A stretch of 64,000 bases of DNA from Bradyrhizobium sp. SZCCT0148 (GTDB lineage: Bacteria; Pseudomonadota; Alphaproteobacteria; Rhizobiales; Xanthobacteraceae). The stretch covers positions 1-64,000 of the forward strand of contig NZ_JAFCKT010000005.1 of assembly GCF_018129985.1 (NCBI RefSeq). Reading direction: 5' to 3'. A model generated the notes under the pieces. That model was not told the origin of the DNA. It did no database searches and saw only the letters and a program-made list of their open reading frames with translations. Positions 8,803 through 16,250 of this stretch are shown one piece after another; position 1 is the first letter of the stretch; each line of letters begins with the position of its first letter. A program made the translations under genes and the position numbers.

Positions 8803-9315
8803 CTACCAAAGGTGCCGCCAAAAGCGACCTCGGTCCGAAGGCGAATCCAGCCGGCTCTTCTGCTCGTCGCTGAGCGTGGCGTAGAAGGCCTCGTAAGGCG
8901 GACGCATGGCCTTCACGGCCTGCAGCATCGCCTCCATCCGCTTCTCCATAAACTCCATTCGACCGATCGCGGTGGTCGGCACTTCAGTCGGACAGGAGAG
9001 GCGCAGGGCCTCGGCGGCTTTGTTGGATGCCGCCTTCAACTCGTCGAACTTGGCACGTTGAGCATCCGTTGGCTTGATGACCTGTTCGAGCCGGTCGATG
9101 CGCCATCCGGAGAAGCCGGCGGCGGCGGGGCTGCATGTGCCCCGGAATCCGCCTCGGTCCATGAATCCCGGTCCCATCATCATGCCGGACCCCATCATGT
9201 CTCGTCCCGATCCATGCGCTCCAGGTCCGAAAGGCTGCGCATTGGCGCCAATGGAAGACATTACGATGGTAAGCGATACCGAGGCGGCTGCAACGAGCTG
9301 ATTGAATTTGAGCAT
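8803..9315 (-). CDS. Spy/CpxP-like periplasmic protein with LTxxQ-type helices
   Basis: A 170-residue exported protein. A Sec signal (MLKFNQLVAAASVSLTIVMS to about residue 26, ANAQ cleavage region) is followed by a Met/Gly/His-rich stretch (about 30-60) and a helical Spy/CpxP-like region (RIDRLEQVIKPTDAQRAKFDEL, LSDEQKSRLD). The family chaperones envelope proteins or buffers metals; the Met-rich linker is compatible with copper binding, but that is inference. The start at 9315 has GGAGG eight to twelve bases upstream. It is the first gene of the operon with DUF302 and ppsA, behind a well-placed FixK-type box. Confidence 0.78.
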   Translation of the reverse strand: MLKFNQLVAAASVSLTIVMSSIGANAQPFGPGAHGSGRDMMGSGMMMGPGFMDRGGFRGTCSPAAAGFSGWRIDRLEQVIKPTDAQRAKFDELKAASNKAAEALRLSCPTEVPTTAIGRMEFMEKRMEAMLQAVKAMRPPYEAFYATLSDEQKSRLDSPSDRGRFWRHLW

Positions 9316-9393
9316 GGTATGGTCCTCCATTGCTATCAATCTCTCGGTCAAGATCCGAACGTCACACCTTATGAGGCCAATTTCGACAAGCAG

Positions 9394-9407
9394 TTGAGAT
9401 GGATCAA
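9394..9407. promoter_or_regulatory. FixK/FNR-type box of the spy-DUF302-ppsA operon
   Basis: TTGAGATGGATCAA is an exact TTGA-N6-TCAA site centred at 9400.5. Read leftward, a TAAGGT -10-like hexamer covers 9371-9366, predicting a start near 9359 with the box at about -41.5 and a leader of about 44 bases to the ATG at 9315. Confidence 0.68.
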
Positions 9408-9934
9408 ATTGGAGCGCTTTGAGAGTTTAGCTGCTGCGACGTGTTGCGGCTGCGATAGCGAGTCGGACGGGGTCGTCCTATGTCTTGATGGCAGGGGTCA
9501 GAGAGAGGCGCCGTTGGCGGGTGTCGGAAAGCTGATCAAGCAGCGACAGCACCACCGGGAGCGCGCTGCCATCCACGTCGAATTATTGGGTCGGCACGCA
9601 AATGAGACCAAGGCGCGCGCATTCCATGTCCGAGAACATCAGCGCCCTCCGTTCTGTCGCGGCGCCCAGCTCTTCGCTGATCCAACGTTCGGGATCGTTG
9701 CCCTGGAGCGCCGCGCAAACCCAGGGCAAAGTCGTTGGGTCGCGGAGCTTTCGCTCGCCACAGCCCCTTGCGGAACGAACGGGCAATCACCATATGCAAT
9801 TTATCGAGTTTCGGCCGAACGACTTGGCCTCGCCGCATAATGCGCGCCTGACTGACGACCCTCCCTCCAGATCTCGAATTCGCATGCTGCGCTGAGCGCG
9901 GCTTGAAACACTATATCCTAAAGGACGATCACCC
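9408..9934. other. Intergenic stretch, no supported gene
   Basis: About 530 bases between the FixK-type box and cspA. The only possible coding sequence is a leftward 67-codon frame (9583-9786) with a TTG start, no ribosome-binding site and no family match, which I do not accept as a gene. AAAGGA at 9920-9925 is the cspA ribosome-binding site. Confidence 0.5.
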
Positions 9935-10144
9935 ATGAATACGGGAACTGTGAAGTGGTTTAACGGTCAAAAAGGCTTTGGCTTCATTCAACCAGATCAA
10001 GGAAGCCAAGATGTCTTCGTTCATATCAGCGCGGTTGAACGCGCCGGCATGAGCAGCCTCGATGAGGGACAAAAGGTCTCGTTCGACATCGTTGCTGACC
10101 GCCGGACTGGAAAGTCTGCAGCAGAAAATCTGCGCGCCGCTTAG
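9935..10144 (+). CDS. cspA: CspA-family cold-shock protein
   Basis: A 69-residue single cold-shock domain protein that binds single-stranded RNA and DNA. RNP1 (KGFGFIQ) and RNP2 (VFVHIS) are intact and the length is standard. AAAGGACGATCACCC before the ATG supplies the ribosome-binding site. It is monocistronic, ending at a strong intrinsic terminator. Whether it responds to cold or is constitutive cannot be told from the sequence. Confidence 0.95.
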   Translation: MNTGTVKWFNGQKGFGFIQPDQGSQDVFVHISAVERAGMSSLDEGQKVSFDIVADRRTGKSAAENLRAA

Positions 10145-10208
10145 ACACTTGCAATCGATGCCTTTGATGCTTTGACCACGGATGTACTGGCAGAGCTTCT
10201 GGTTTTCG

Positions 10209-10246
10209 CAACCCCGCGACCGGTCACCGGCCGCGGGGTTGTTTTT
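10209..10246 (+). terminator. Intrinsic terminator of cspA
   Basis: CAACCCCGCG (10209-10218) pairs with CGCGGGGTTG (10232-10241), followed by a run of Ts. Inside the loop, CCGG/CCGG can extend the stem. It lies about 65 bases after the cspA stop. Confidence 0.85.
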
Positions 10247-10721
10247 GCCATCTATAAACGCGGCCCAACTGGCACTTGAGTGCAACAGTCGGCGGATCAG
10301 AGCAATGCTGTCCCGCAGTTTTTGAATGTTGCGATGTGCGTTGTCTGTCTTGATTGCGCGTGTTCGCGGTCACTGCAAAGGATTGTGCTCATTGAATGAG
10401 CGAGCGGCCGACAACTCCTTGATCGGTTCTCGTGCGTGAGCGAAAAAGTGGCATTTGCCGCGAGCGTCCCCATATAAGATGAATGACAAAATGGCAAAAA
10501 TCGAGCGTGCGGCAGCCGCACAAGACAAAGGCTGAACTTCGGCAGATGCTGACCGAAGCTGTCCGCAATACGCCCAGTTCGGGCCCGCAACCAAATCCGT
10601 TGACGAAACGCGACGGCATCGCGGATCGAGTGCCTGTTAGCGTCGATTGAGCGACCGCGGTCGCCACGGTTGGTTCAATTCATGCCGAGCAAAGTCTTTC
10701 GAGAATCCGTGAAGGAGTAGG
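10247..10721. other. Intergenic stretch, no supported gene
   Basis: 475 bases with only mutually overlapping short frames that show no family resemblance and no ribosome-binding site. Composition is slightly less GC-rich than the neighbours. AAGGAG at 10711-10716 belongs to the following small gene. Confidence 0.5.
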
Positions 10722-10958
10722 ATGCGCAAGTTTCCCAAGCCCACTGAACAAGAGATCGACGAGGGGCCCCAAAAAGTGTCTTTCCAGATCGCGAATGGGA
10801 ATGCGCGTCAAACCTGCATTTTGCAGACCGAGCTTCCGACGAAAGTGCAGGCTCAGAAGTACCTCATGGCGAATTGGCCCATCATCGAGAAGATGGCGCG
10901 CGACGCCCTCGCGGCGGGGGCCATTGACGACGGTGCGATCAGGCTGACGGCCAGTTGA
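10722..10958 (+). CDS. Small hypothetical protein
   Basis: A 78-residue soluble protein I do not recognise. It starts MRKFPKPTEQEIDEG after a clear GAAGGAG site and has a central helix (AQKYLMANWPIIEKMARDALAAGAID). No membrane segment, signal peptide or Cys motif is present. It stands alone between cspA and the convergent BA14K gene. The good ribosome-binding site and even amino-acid composition argue for a real gene; function is unknown. Confidence 0.65.
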   Translation: MRKFPKPTEQEIDEGPQKVSFQIANGNARQTCILQTELPTKVQAQKYLMANWPIIEKMARDALAAGAIDDGAIRLTAS

Positions 10959-11064
10959 GCGACCAAGTCGCGCGCTTCCTGCCCTTCGACGCAACTTATG
11001 CGCCTCGGCAGCCCAATGGCGTGCAACCATTTATGGTCGGACTGCCGAGACTATGGCCGCCACG

Positions 11065-11484
11065 TCACGGGCACGGGTGCCTTAGTCCGTCGTAGCCGAG
11101 ATAGGTGCCCGAATATGGATCATAGGACCTGAAGCGTCGCGCGCAATAGTCAACGGCGTCGACGCCAACATAGGGAGCGGGAGCGCCGTAGGCCGGCCCG
11201 TAATAGCCGGGGCCGTAGCCATAATACCCGTAGTAAGGTTGCGTTGCGCCGATGATCGCGCCGCCGATCAGGGCGCCGGCGATCGCCGCGCCGATTCCAA
11301 CGCCTGGGCCGCCATAATGGCCGCCGTGGCGGTGACGATATTGCACAGTTTCGATAGAGGAGGGCGCCACCATGCCGCGCAGCATCAGCGCGGAGCTTGC
11401 CGGCGCGGCCGTAACTGGCGTGACGAGCCAAGGTGTGGCCGCCGCGACGAGCGCGATAAGCATGGTTTTAGACGTCTTGTTCAT
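11065..11484 (-). CDS. BA14K family exported protein
   Basis: A 139-residue protein with a Sec signal (to about residue 27), a glycine-zipper-like hydrophobic stretch (GVGIGAAIAGALIGGAIIG), a Tyr/Gly-rich linker and the C-terminal BA14K motif (CARRFRSYDPYSGTYLGYDG, then RHPC). The family was first described as a Brucella immunoreactive protein and is widespread in Rhizobiales, with lectin-like or cell-envelope roles suggested. GGAGATG lies before the ATG. A relaxed FixK-type box is about 100 bases upstream. Confidence 0.88.
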   Translation of the reverse strand: MNKTSKTMLIALVAAATPWLVTPVTAAPASSALMLRGMVAPSSIETVQYRHRHGGHYGGPGVGIGAAIAGALIGGAIIGATQPYYGYYGYGPGYYGPAYGAPAPYVGVDAVDYCARRFRSYDPYSGTYLGYDGLRHPCP

Positions 11485-11586
11485 GACGGCATCTCCAATT
11501 GCATTCTTGGTAGAGCGGCTGCCTTGGCCGCAGCCGCCCCCTTGGGAAAGGACACATCATAATGGTCCATTCCTGCTTGCGCGGAA

Positions 11587-11600
11587 TTGACCCAGAGCAA
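11587..11600. promoter_or_regulatory. Relaxed FixK-type box upstream of the BA14K gene
   Basis: TTGACCCAGAGCAA fits the relaxed TTG(A/C)-N6-(T/G)CAA form. Read leftward, TATGAT (11561-11556) is a good -10 hexamer, placing the box at about -44 to -45, slightly off the ideal -41.5. The rest of the 468-base divergent gap (11485-11952) holds no supported gene. Confidence 0.35.
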
Positions 11601-11795
11601 CTGTGATCGCTCACCGCTTGGGCCTACTTACTTAAGTTTCTCGTCGGGGGCATTCGCGAGGCAACGTGACGCGCGTGACGAGTCGCTTCCGCAAGGTGTT
11701 GGCGTCGAGAGGCTTTCGACGAACTGGCGGACAATTCTCGAAGAAAGTTGACGAATCTGCGGGTGCGCCGAGAACCGCATGTGTCCATTTTGCTG

Positions 11796-11809
11796 TTGAT
11801 CTAGATCAG
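11796..11809. promoter_or_regulatory. Imperfect FixK/FNR-type box upstream of the VIT-family gene
   Basis: TTGATCTAGATCAG has seven of the eight conserved bases and a perfectly palindromic centre (TGATCTAGATCA). It lies 143 bases before the VIT-family start, with TAGATT (11837-11842) as a possible -10, so spacing is only approximate. Confidence 0.35.
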
Positions 11810-11952
11810 CACGGGAGGCTCCCAGAGCGGTGATCGTAGATTACGAGATTTGGAAGAAGCGCCACATCGGCTGCTTCGCGTCGTATGCTCTTCCAGATGC
11901 TGCCCAAGACAGGGCAAGGCGGGAAAGAAGCGGTTGAGAGATTGATTGACAG

Positions 11953-12648
11953 ATGAGCCGCCTCCACAAAGAGACCCACCTCGTTGCGCGCATCGGCTGG
12001 CTGAGAGCGGCCGTGCTTGGCGCCAATGACGGAATCATATCAACCGCAAGTCTTATCCTTGGCGTGGCGTCGGCTGCCGCATCCCGTAGCGATGTTCTCT
12101 TGACCGGAGTCGCCGGGCTGGTTGCCGGCGCCATGTCCATGGCGGCCGGCGAATATGTTTCGGTCAGTTCGCAATCGGATACGGAGCATGCCGACCTCGC
12201 GCGTGAGAAGCGCGAATTGGCAGACGACCCGGTGTTTGAGAGGGAAGAACTTGCTCAGATTTACGTCGCGCGGGGCGTCGAGGCCGGCCTCGCTCGCGAG
12301 GTTTCGAGGCAATTGATGGCGAAGGACGCCTTGAGCGCGCACGCTCGGGACGAGCTTGGCATTTCGGAAATCACCACCGCTCGTCCGGTGCAGGCGGCGT
12401 TGGCATCGGCCGCGACCTTTTCTGTCGGAGCGGTAGCGCCGCTTGCGCTCGTCCTGGTCTCGCCGTCCAACGTATTGATTCCAATCGTCGCTGCAGGTTC
12501 GTTGCTCTTCCTGTCACTGCTCGGCGCAATCGGTGCCAAGGCGGGGGGCGCCGGCCTGTTGAAGCCAACCGTACGAGTCGCATTCTGGGGTGCCTGTGCG
12601 ATGGCACTCACGGCCGGAATTGGCGCCGTCGTCGGCAAAGTTGTGTGA
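11953..12648 (+). CDS. VIT1/CCC1 family metal transporter
   Basis: A 231-residue integral membrane protein of the vacuolar iron transporter family, which moves Fe(II) or Mn(II) across a membrane. The family hallmark LGANDGIISTASLILGV is in the first helix, MSMAAGEYVSVSSQSDTE closes the second, a cytoplasmic metal-binding helical region (KRELADDPVFEREELAQIY) lies between about 85 and 140, and three C-terminal helices follow. Length is typical of bacterial members. In Bradyrhizobium, related nodulin-21-like proteins occur, but metal specificity cannot be read here. Confidence 0.88.
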   Translation: MSRLHKETHLVARIGWLRAAVLGANDGIISTASLILGVASAAASRSDVLLTGVAGLVAGAMSMAAGEYVSVSSQSDTEHADLAREKRELADDPVFEREELAQIYVARGVEAGLAREVSRQLMAKDALSAHARDELGISEITTARPVQAALASAATFSVGAVAPLALVLVSPSNVLIPIVAAGSLLFLSLLGAIGAKAGGAGLLKPTVRVAFWGACAMALTAGIGAVVGKVV

Positions 12649-12784
12649 GCGCCGCGACAGCCGCGCGGCAGTAGGCAAGCTGTGCCGGCTTCCGCGGAGT
12701 TGGAAGGTGCCTGGCAATCTGCCTCCATGCCGGCCGCGGGTCAGTAGACGAAGGCTGGAGTTTTGAGCAAGTGATCATTCACGG

Positions 12785-13200
12785 TCACCACGCCGGGTAT
12801 CGCTTCGGCGGGTTGGCCCGCTGACGATCCCGACGAGTTGGCCGTCCTTGTTGACGATGGGACGCGCTTGATCTGGGCGCTCTTCGAGAGCATGGCGACC
12901 GGTGCAACGGCGTCTCCGGTGCGGCGGTCGCGACCTCCCGCGTCATCACGTCCTGCACCTTGATTGAGTGCGACTTGACGTAGTCAGTCGCGAGCCGGGC
13001 GTCGCCGGTCAGCAGGCGCGACCACCAACAGGGTGAGCGTTCGGTCCCGCTCTCGGCTCTGTGCAGCAGATCGCCTCGCGACGCCGAGCACTCTGTTGTC
13101 GGCATCGACGACCGTCCCGGCGCTGATCCGCCGTTCCAACAGGATCTGTACGACCTGGCCTGCTTGTGACCCGTCTCGATCTTCGCGCGTCGCGAAGGCG
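12785..13200 (-). pseudogene. Frameshifted CBS-domain protein remnant
   Basis: Read leftward, three reading frames each carry part of one CBS-domain protein: QVVQILLERRIS with VVDADNRVLGV, then GDLLHRAESGTERSPCWW to DVMTREVATAAPETPL, then AQIKRVP and NKDGQLVGIVS. This order matches the intact CBS protein at 14844-15566. At least three frame changes (near 13078, 12905 and 12858) and the missing first CBS strand show that the gene is dead, unless sequencing errors are responsible. It follows two small membrane protein genes on the same strand. Confidence 0.75.
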
Positions 13201-13208
13201 AGAGCATC

Positions 13209-13373
13209 CTAGTCCTTCGCTGCCCGACCGGCAAAGTCCCGGGCCCCTCCTCGACCGATTCGAAAACGGGCGGGACGCTTGGCAAACTTTACGATGGAGG
13301 AATAAAAGAGCGTGATCTCGAGCACGCCATACAGTGCGAATATCATCAGCGCCTTGATTGCTTCGTTGGTCAT
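13209..13373 (-). CDS. Small membrane protein (54 aa)
   Basis: A 54-residue protein beginning MTNEAIKALMIFALYGVLEI, with one transmembrane helix (about residues 6-27) and a basic C-terminal tail (KFAKRPARFRIGRGG). GGAGGG precedes the ATG at 13373; the longer frame to 13391 lacks such a site. It lies 28 bases after another small membrane protein gene and directly before the CBS remnant. Function is unknown. Confidence 0.6.
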   Translation of the reverse strand: MTNEAIKALMIFALYGVLEITLFYSSIVKFAKRPARFRIGRGGARDFAGRAAKD

Positions 13374-13401
13374 TTGGATACCCTCCAACATCCGTGCCCG
13401 A

Positions 13402-13602
13402 CTAACGTTGTGCCATCCTGGTCAAAGCGCGGGCTGGGTGAGGCTGGTAAACAGCGAGAGTCGTTGCCTTCTGCCCGTTGATGTCAGGATGGTTCAGGTG
13501 AACTGTCAGCGCGGTCATGACGATAGCGATGCCCCCAGTCGCCCCGGCAACAACCACCTTCAGGTGTGTTGCCTTGTCCGCGCTGTAAATCGAATGATTC
13601 AT
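13402..13602 (-). CDS. Small membrane protein (66 aa)
   Basis: A 66-residue protein starting MNHSIYSADKATHLKVVVAG, with one hydrophobic helix (about residues 15-34). Short proteins with the N-terminus (M)N.(S/A)IYSADR.THLK are, as I recall, common in Bradyrhizobium, but no function is known. GAGGGG lies before the ATG at 13602; the longer frame to 13701 is not preferred. It is divergent from the protease gene, with a FixK-type box between them. Confidence 0.6.
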   Translation of the reverse strand: MNHSIYSADKATHLKVVVAGATGGIAIVMTALTVHLNHPDINGQKATTLAVYQPHPARALTRMAQR

Positions 13603-13751
13603 GGCAGGCCCCTCGACGGTGCGTGCTGGCAAATCCTTTCTAGGCCATACTTGCCCGCACAGAAATTTGGGGGCATCACCTAAGGAGATTTCCGTAGTCA
13701 CGCGCGAGAGGTCGCAAGGCCTCCTCCCGGAAATACCGGCACGGAACGACC

Positions 13752-13765
13752 TTGATAATCCTCAA
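13752..13765. promoter_or_regulatory. FixK/FNR-type box upstream of the trypsin-like protease
   Basis: TTGATAATCCTCAA is an exact TTGA-N6-TCAA site centred at 13758.5. TAGACT at 13788-13793 is a fair -10, predicting a start at about 13800, exactly 41.5 bases downstream of the centre. The divergent 66-residue gene is 150 bases away on the other side. Confidence 0.68.
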
Positions 13766-13829
13766 GTCCGGGCAGAATGCCCGCAACTAGACTGGTCTGG
13801 ACGCTCCCCTGTCATTGGACCGTTGTTCC

Positions 13830-14606
13830 ATGTCGCGCGCTCGGCTTCAGCGATATCTCGGCCAGGTCGGCATCTGTATCTTCGGCCTGCTTGTCGTCTC
13901 CGCAAGTGACTGCCTGGGCGGCGATCTCCCGCGAGAGCGGATGCAAGGCTATTCGGCACGGAATCTCGCGCCGCTCGTCAAACGCGTGTCTTCGGCGATC
14001 GTCACGATACGCAGTTGGGATATTCCGGCTGAGCAGCGCGAGGTGGACCCGTCGGGCGGATTTCCGGATCCGCCAAGGCTGCGCGAGCTTCGGGGCGCGG
14101 GCTCCATCGTGGACGCCGCGGCGGGCCTTGTGGTTACCGCAAATCATCTCGTTGCCAACGCCATGGCCGTGGAGGTGTCGCTTCAGGATGGACGGACGTT
14201 GAATGCCGGCCTGGTCGCACGATCGGATCGAGACGACGTTGCGCTGCTTCAAGTCACGGCGAGTGCGCTTCACGGCCCGGCGCTGGAGGTGGCGGCGGAT
14301 ATCGAGGTCGGCGAGTTCGTCCTGGCCCTCGGCGACTCCCTCAATCTCGGCCCGAGCGTGTCTTTTGGAATCGTTTCGGCGCTCCACCGCTCCTGCCCCG
14401 GTATCGCCAACGACGATCTGATCCAATCGGACGCTCTGGTCGAGGCGGGGAGTTCCGGCGGCGCACTGATCAATCTGCGCGGCAAGCTGATCGGGGTCAT
14501 CGTCGCGCGCAGAGGCGAGGGGCGCAGCGGCTTTGCCTTTGCGGTGCCGGCCGACGCCATCATGCGGCTGCTGGCGACGGCTAGGCGGGAGCCGCCCAGC
14601 CAATAG
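13830..14606 (+). CDS. S1C (DegP/HtrA-like) serine protease without PDZ domain
   Basis: A 258-residue exported trypsin-fold protease. A signal peptide (to about residue 31) is followed by one protease domain with the full triad: His in VVTANHLV, Asp in RDDVALLQV, and Ser in AGSSGGALINL, which stands in for the usual GNSGGPL. No PDZ domain follows, unlike DegP, so it is a minimal envelope protease. The ATG at 13830 is preferred over the in-frame TTG at 13815 because the signal peptide then begins with basic MSRARLQR. A well-placed FixK-type box suggests low-oxygen induction. Confidence 0.85.
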   Translation: MSRARLQRYLGQVGICIFGLLVVSASDCLGGDLPRERMQGYSARNLAPLVKRVSSAIVTIRSWDIPAEQREVDPSGGFPDPPRLRELRGAGSIVDAAAGLVVTANHLVANAMAVEVSLQDGRTLNAGLVARSDRDDVALLQVTASALHGPALEVAADIEVGEFVLALGDSLNLGPSVSFGIVSALHRSCPGIANDDLIQSDALVEAGSSGGALINLRGKLIGVIVARRGEGRSGFAFAVPADAIMRLLATARREPPSQ

Positions 14607-14645
14607 GCTGGGCTTTCCGCAGCCTCCCACCTTGTCCCTCGGGGG

Positions 14646-14822
14646 TCACCGAGGCGACTGGCTCCGCCCGGTGTATGCGGCAATGAGCCAGACCACGGCG
14701 GTGACCAGCAACATGGTCACGACGGTCTGAATGAGACCGAAGTTCAGCGCGTCGCGGGCCACGAACAGCGCCGTGATCGGCGCCGCGAAGGCGAAGAGAA
14801 TCCGAACGAGCCATCCAAGCAT
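14646..14822 (-). CDS. Tiny membrane protein (58 aa)
   Basis: A 58-codon gene on the minus strand, beginning MLGWLVRILFAFAAPITALF and ending GRSQSPR. Two hydrophobic helices (about residues 4-22 and 30-50) are separated by VARDALNFG. It starts 21 bases after the stop of the CBS/BON gene on the same strand, so it is probably the third gene of the hsp20 operon. No strong ribosome-binding site is seen. Function is unknown. Confidence 0.6.
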   Translation of the reverse strand: MLGWLVRILFAFAAPITALFVARDALNFGLIQTVVTMLLVTAVVWLIAAYTGRSQSPR

Positions 14823-14843
14823 GGTCGCCTCGCGTCAGTACTT

Positions 14844-15566
14844 TCAGCCTGCGGCCTTCATGTCTTCAGGTGATTCCATGTAGAACCCGGAATAGGTATC
14901 GACGAAGCAGAGATGGTCGTGAACTTTCTTGACGCCGACGGTATTCTCGGCGGCGACGATCGCGGCCTGACGGGCCTCATCGGTGGTCACAAGGCCGTGC
15001 AGATGCACGACGCCGTTGCGAACATTCACTTCAAACCCGATCGGCCGCCAGTCGGTCGCATTGACCGCACGTGTGATGCGCTCGCGAATGTGTTCATCGT
15101 CGGCCGTCGGGTCAGGAACTTCGTGCACGAGGCTCGCCACGGCTTGCAAGACGTTGGTCCTCGTGACGATTCCGACTGGCGCCTTGCCCCGCATGACAGG
15201 AACGCGCTTGATGTCGTTCTTCTCCATCAGGTCGACCACTTCGGCCAGATCGGCATCTTCCTGCACCGAGACAACTTGCTTCGTCATGACGTCGGCGACC
15301 TTGCGACCCCGCTCGTGAACAAACTCGGCAGCCGCGCGCCCGGGCCCCATGAAGAATTTGAGCCACTCGGCATGCCTGCGGCCGGTGCCGATCTCGCTGC
15401 GGCGGAGGAAGTCGCTTTCCGAGACAACGCCAACGAGATTGCCCGCATCGTCGACGACGGGCAGACCGCTGATATGCATCTGCAGCATGATTTTGGCCGC
15501 CTCCCCGATGGTGGTGTGCGGCGTTACGGCGACGAGGTCTTTCGTCATGATATGATGTGCGCGCAT
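14844..15566 (-). CDS. CBS-pair and BON domain protein
   Basis: A 240-residue cytoplasmic protein with two CBS motifs (AHHIMTKDLVAVTPHTTIGEA near the N-terminus, and DVMTKQVVSVQEDADLAEVV at about 90-115), followed by a BON domain (about 165-225: GFEVNVRNGVVHLHGLVTTDE). CBS pairs sense adenine nucleotides and BON domains bind membranes or other proteins, so a stress or energy sensor is plausible. It lies 78 bases after hsp20 on the same strand. A broken paralogue lies at 12785-13200. Confidence 0.88.
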   Translation of the reverse strand: MRAHHIMTKDLVAVTPHTTIGEAAKIMLQMHISGLPVVDDAGNLVGVVSESDFLRRSEIGTGRRHAEWLKFFMGPGRAAAEFVHERGRKVADVMTKQVVSVQEDADLAEVVDLMEKNDIKRVPVMRGKAPVGIVTRTNVLQAVASLVHEVPDPTADDEHIRERITRAVNATDWRPIGFEVNVRNGVVHLHGLVTTDEARQAAIVAAENTVGVKKVHDHLCFVDTYSGFYMESPEDMKAAG

Positions 15567-15644
15567 GTTATGCTCTCAGTTTGGCTGACCAGTCCCGAAG
15601 GAGGTGAGGCTGCGACCGTCACGGCCTCACCTCGGCGGGAGCGC

Positions 15645-16166
15645 TCAAGCGGCCTTCACACTGATGGTCTTGGCCGGCTTCTGTGCCTCCTCGGTCTTCG
15701 GCAGGACGACCTTGAGCACACCGTTCTTGAACGTCGCCTCGATCTTGTCGGCATTGACGCCGTCGGGCAGCGCGAAGTAGCGCTCGAAGGAGCCATAGCG
15801 GCGCTCGGAAACGTAATAGTCCTTCTTCTTTTCCGCGGTCTCTGCCTTCTTCTCGCCCCGAATGGTGAGACCGCCGTTGACGAGCTTGACGTCGATGTTC
15901 TTCTCGTCGAGGCCGGGAAGCTCCGCGGTGATCTCGTAAGCCTTGTCGCTCTCGGCGACATCGACGGCCGGCGCATTGAAGTTCTTGGAGAGGTCACGGT
16001 CGAGCCGCGCGAGCGACCGGAACGGCCTCTTCCAGAAGCCGTTGCCGAAATCGTCGAAGATCTGATCGATCTCGTTTCTCAGCGCCTGGAACGGCTGCCA
16101 TGCCTCGCCGGCCACTGCAGGCGCGGTCGACGTCTTGGTGACGGGTAGTTTGGTCTCGGTTGCCAT
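15645..16166 (-). CDS. Hsp20/alpha-crystallin small heat-shock protein
   Basis: A 173-residue small heat-shock chaperone that holds unfolding proteins in large oligomers. The alpha-crystallin domain spans about 70-170 (PAVDVAESDKAYEITAELPG, GLTIRGEKK, ERRYGSFERYFALPDGVN, NGVLKVVLPK), with a C-terminal extension. The ATG at 16166 has CAGGAGAA upstream; the longer frame to 16271 adds unlikely sequence and runs through the promoter. It is the first gene of an apparent operon with the CBS/BON and tiny membrane protein genes. A relaxed FixK-type box is correctly placed. Confidence 0.93.
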   Translation of the reverse strand: MATETKLPVTKTSTAPAVAGEAWQPFQALRNEIDQIFDDFGNGFWKRPFRSLARLDRDLSKNFNAPAVDVAESDKAYEITAELPGLDEKNIDVKLVNGGLTIRGEKKAETAEKKKDYYVSERRYGSFERYFALPDGVNADKIEATFKNGVLKVVLPKTEEAQKPAKTISVKAA

Positions 16167-16236
16167 GATGATTTCTCCTGACAGAGTTTGACCATCTCGG
16201 TCACCGGAAAGCATAGTCCCGGCCCTTGAACGTAGA

Positions 16237-16250
16237 TTGATTTCGCGCAA
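16237..16250. promoter_or_regulatory. Relaxed FixK-type box of the hsp20 operon
   Basis: TTGATTTCGCGCAA fits TTG(A/C)-N6-(T/G)CAA. Read leftward, TATGCT (16215-16210) is the -10, predicting a start near 16202, 41-42 bases from the box centre and 36 bases before the ATG. Confidence 0.6.

Noticed and set aside
9583..9786. Leftward 67-codon frame between the Spy-like gene and cspA
   Set aside because: TTG start without ribosome-binding site and no recognisable family; kept only as a remark in the intergenic entry.
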